Below are positions 7,194 through 7,429 of a stretch of DNA of 7,429 nucleotides, piece after piece. The stretch covers positions 1-7,429 of the forward strand of contig JAUIJW010000116.1 of the NCBI GenBank assembly GCA_030431085.1, written 5' to 3'. Position 1 is the stretch's first letter. The number at the start of each line of letters is the position of its first letter. This DNA comes from Bacteroidia bacterium. Lineage in GTDB: Bacteria > Bacteroidota > Bacteroidia > Flavobacteriales > Flavobacteriaceae. Below the pieces are notes generated by a model. It was not told where the DNA came from and searched no databases. It saw only the letters and a list, made by a program, of their open reading frames with translations. Position numbers and translations under genes: made by a program.

Positions 7194-7310
7194 ATCTATT
7201 CCAATCAATAGTAAATCAATATCCTTACACAAAAACCTATTAAACAGCATACTACAATCATTTCACACCTACTACAAAAGACCCTCCTTAGTCATTTATC
7301 TTATTTTTCG
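7194..7310. other. Spacer after the ABC exporter
   Basis: This AT-rich spacer holds no convincing gene. A very short inverted repeat, CTATT (7196-7200) and AATAG (7207-7211), follows the stop codon but lacks a T run, so it is a poor terminator. The word AATCAATA occurs twice (7203-7210 and 7214-7221). A plus-strand open frame running over this stretch from inside the exporter gene has no protein-like character. Confidence 0.5.
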
Positions 7311-7318
7311 TAACTTTG
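7311..7318 (+). promoter_or_regulatory. Bacteroidota-type promoter -7 element (TAnnTTTG)
   Basis: TAACTTTG matches the -7 consensus TAnnTTTG of the primary sigma factor of Bacteroidota exactly. It sits in the context TTTTTCG-TAACTTTG-CC that often surrounds strong promoters of this phylum. The upstream -33 element is poor: TTA stands at about 7288-7290 where TTG/TTTG would be expected. Transcription would start near 7322-7326 and run out of the window. An ATG at 7326 opens only a 32-codon frame ending at 7424. The true downstream product (a gene with a 5' leader of about 100 nt or more, a small RNA, or a leader peptide) is not resolved. Confidence 0.65.
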
Positions 7319-7429
7319 CCGACCTATGCAACATTTTGAAACAGAAAAAAATCAAAGAATTTTCTCATTTACCTTTTTAGTATTCCGTAATCAATCGGAT
7401 AAATACATTCCTCCTACAAGTTAAATTCC

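Noticed and set aside
7162..7380. Plus-strand open frame of 72 codons overlapping the exporter 3' end
   Set aside because: It begins inside the exporter in another frame, has low-complexity Ser/Leu/Lys content, and crosses the promoter element at 7311-7318.
7384..7399. Short hairpin TCCG/CGGA near the right end
   Set aside because: A four-base stem with an 8-nt loop and mismatched flanks is not convincing as a terminator or riboswitch element.

Overview
The window looks like chromosomal DNA from a member of the Bacteroidota, most likely a marine or environmental Flavobacteriia. The evidence is the AT-rich composition, the lack of clear Shine-Dalgarno sequences before the genes, a promoter of the TAnnTTTG type near the right end, two lipoproteins with relaxed lipoboxes, and protein types common in that phylum (an M43 cytophagalysin-like protease, an M1 peptidase with GGMEH in place of GAMEN, and an exported sugar-isomerase-like TIM barrel). 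The genus cannot be determined from the sequence alone.

Layout. Positions 1-398 hold the 3' end of an M43-type zinc metalloprotease on the + strand. It converges on a block of four minus-strand genes (395-5161), and the two facing stop codons share one TTAA. In transcription order the block is an exported sugar phosphate isomerase/epimerase-like protein (5161-4325), a TspO/MBR membrane protein (4300-3842), a 94-bp spacer with an inverted repeat, a lipoprotein built from two copies of a lipocalin-like domain (3747-2974), and, 8 bp later, a lipoprotein M1 aminopeptidase (2965-395). The first two and the last two look like two tight gene pairs. The hairpin in the spacer may separate them or only attenuate read-through.

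A 280-bp divergent intergenic region (5162-5441) leads to a complete + strand ABC exporter half-transporter of the MsbA/LmrA type (5442-7193) with every nucleotide-binding motif intact. After it, 7194-7429 holds no convincing complete gene. It does carry a good Bacteroidota promoter element at 7311-7318, which probably drives a gene or RNA lying mostly beyond the window.

Function. The block is a cell-envelope set: peptide breakdown (M43 and M1 peptidases), a paired lipoprotein of unknown role, a periplasmic sugar-acting protein, a porphyrin/stress-type membrane protein and a lipid or drug exporter. No CRISPR array, tRNA, rRNA, insertion sequence or defence system was seen, and most of the window is ordinary chromosomal content. 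The best leads are the co-transcribed lipoprotein pair with its internal domain duplication, the isomerase-TspO pairing, the shared stop codons, and the promoter with a near-leaderless short frame at the right end.
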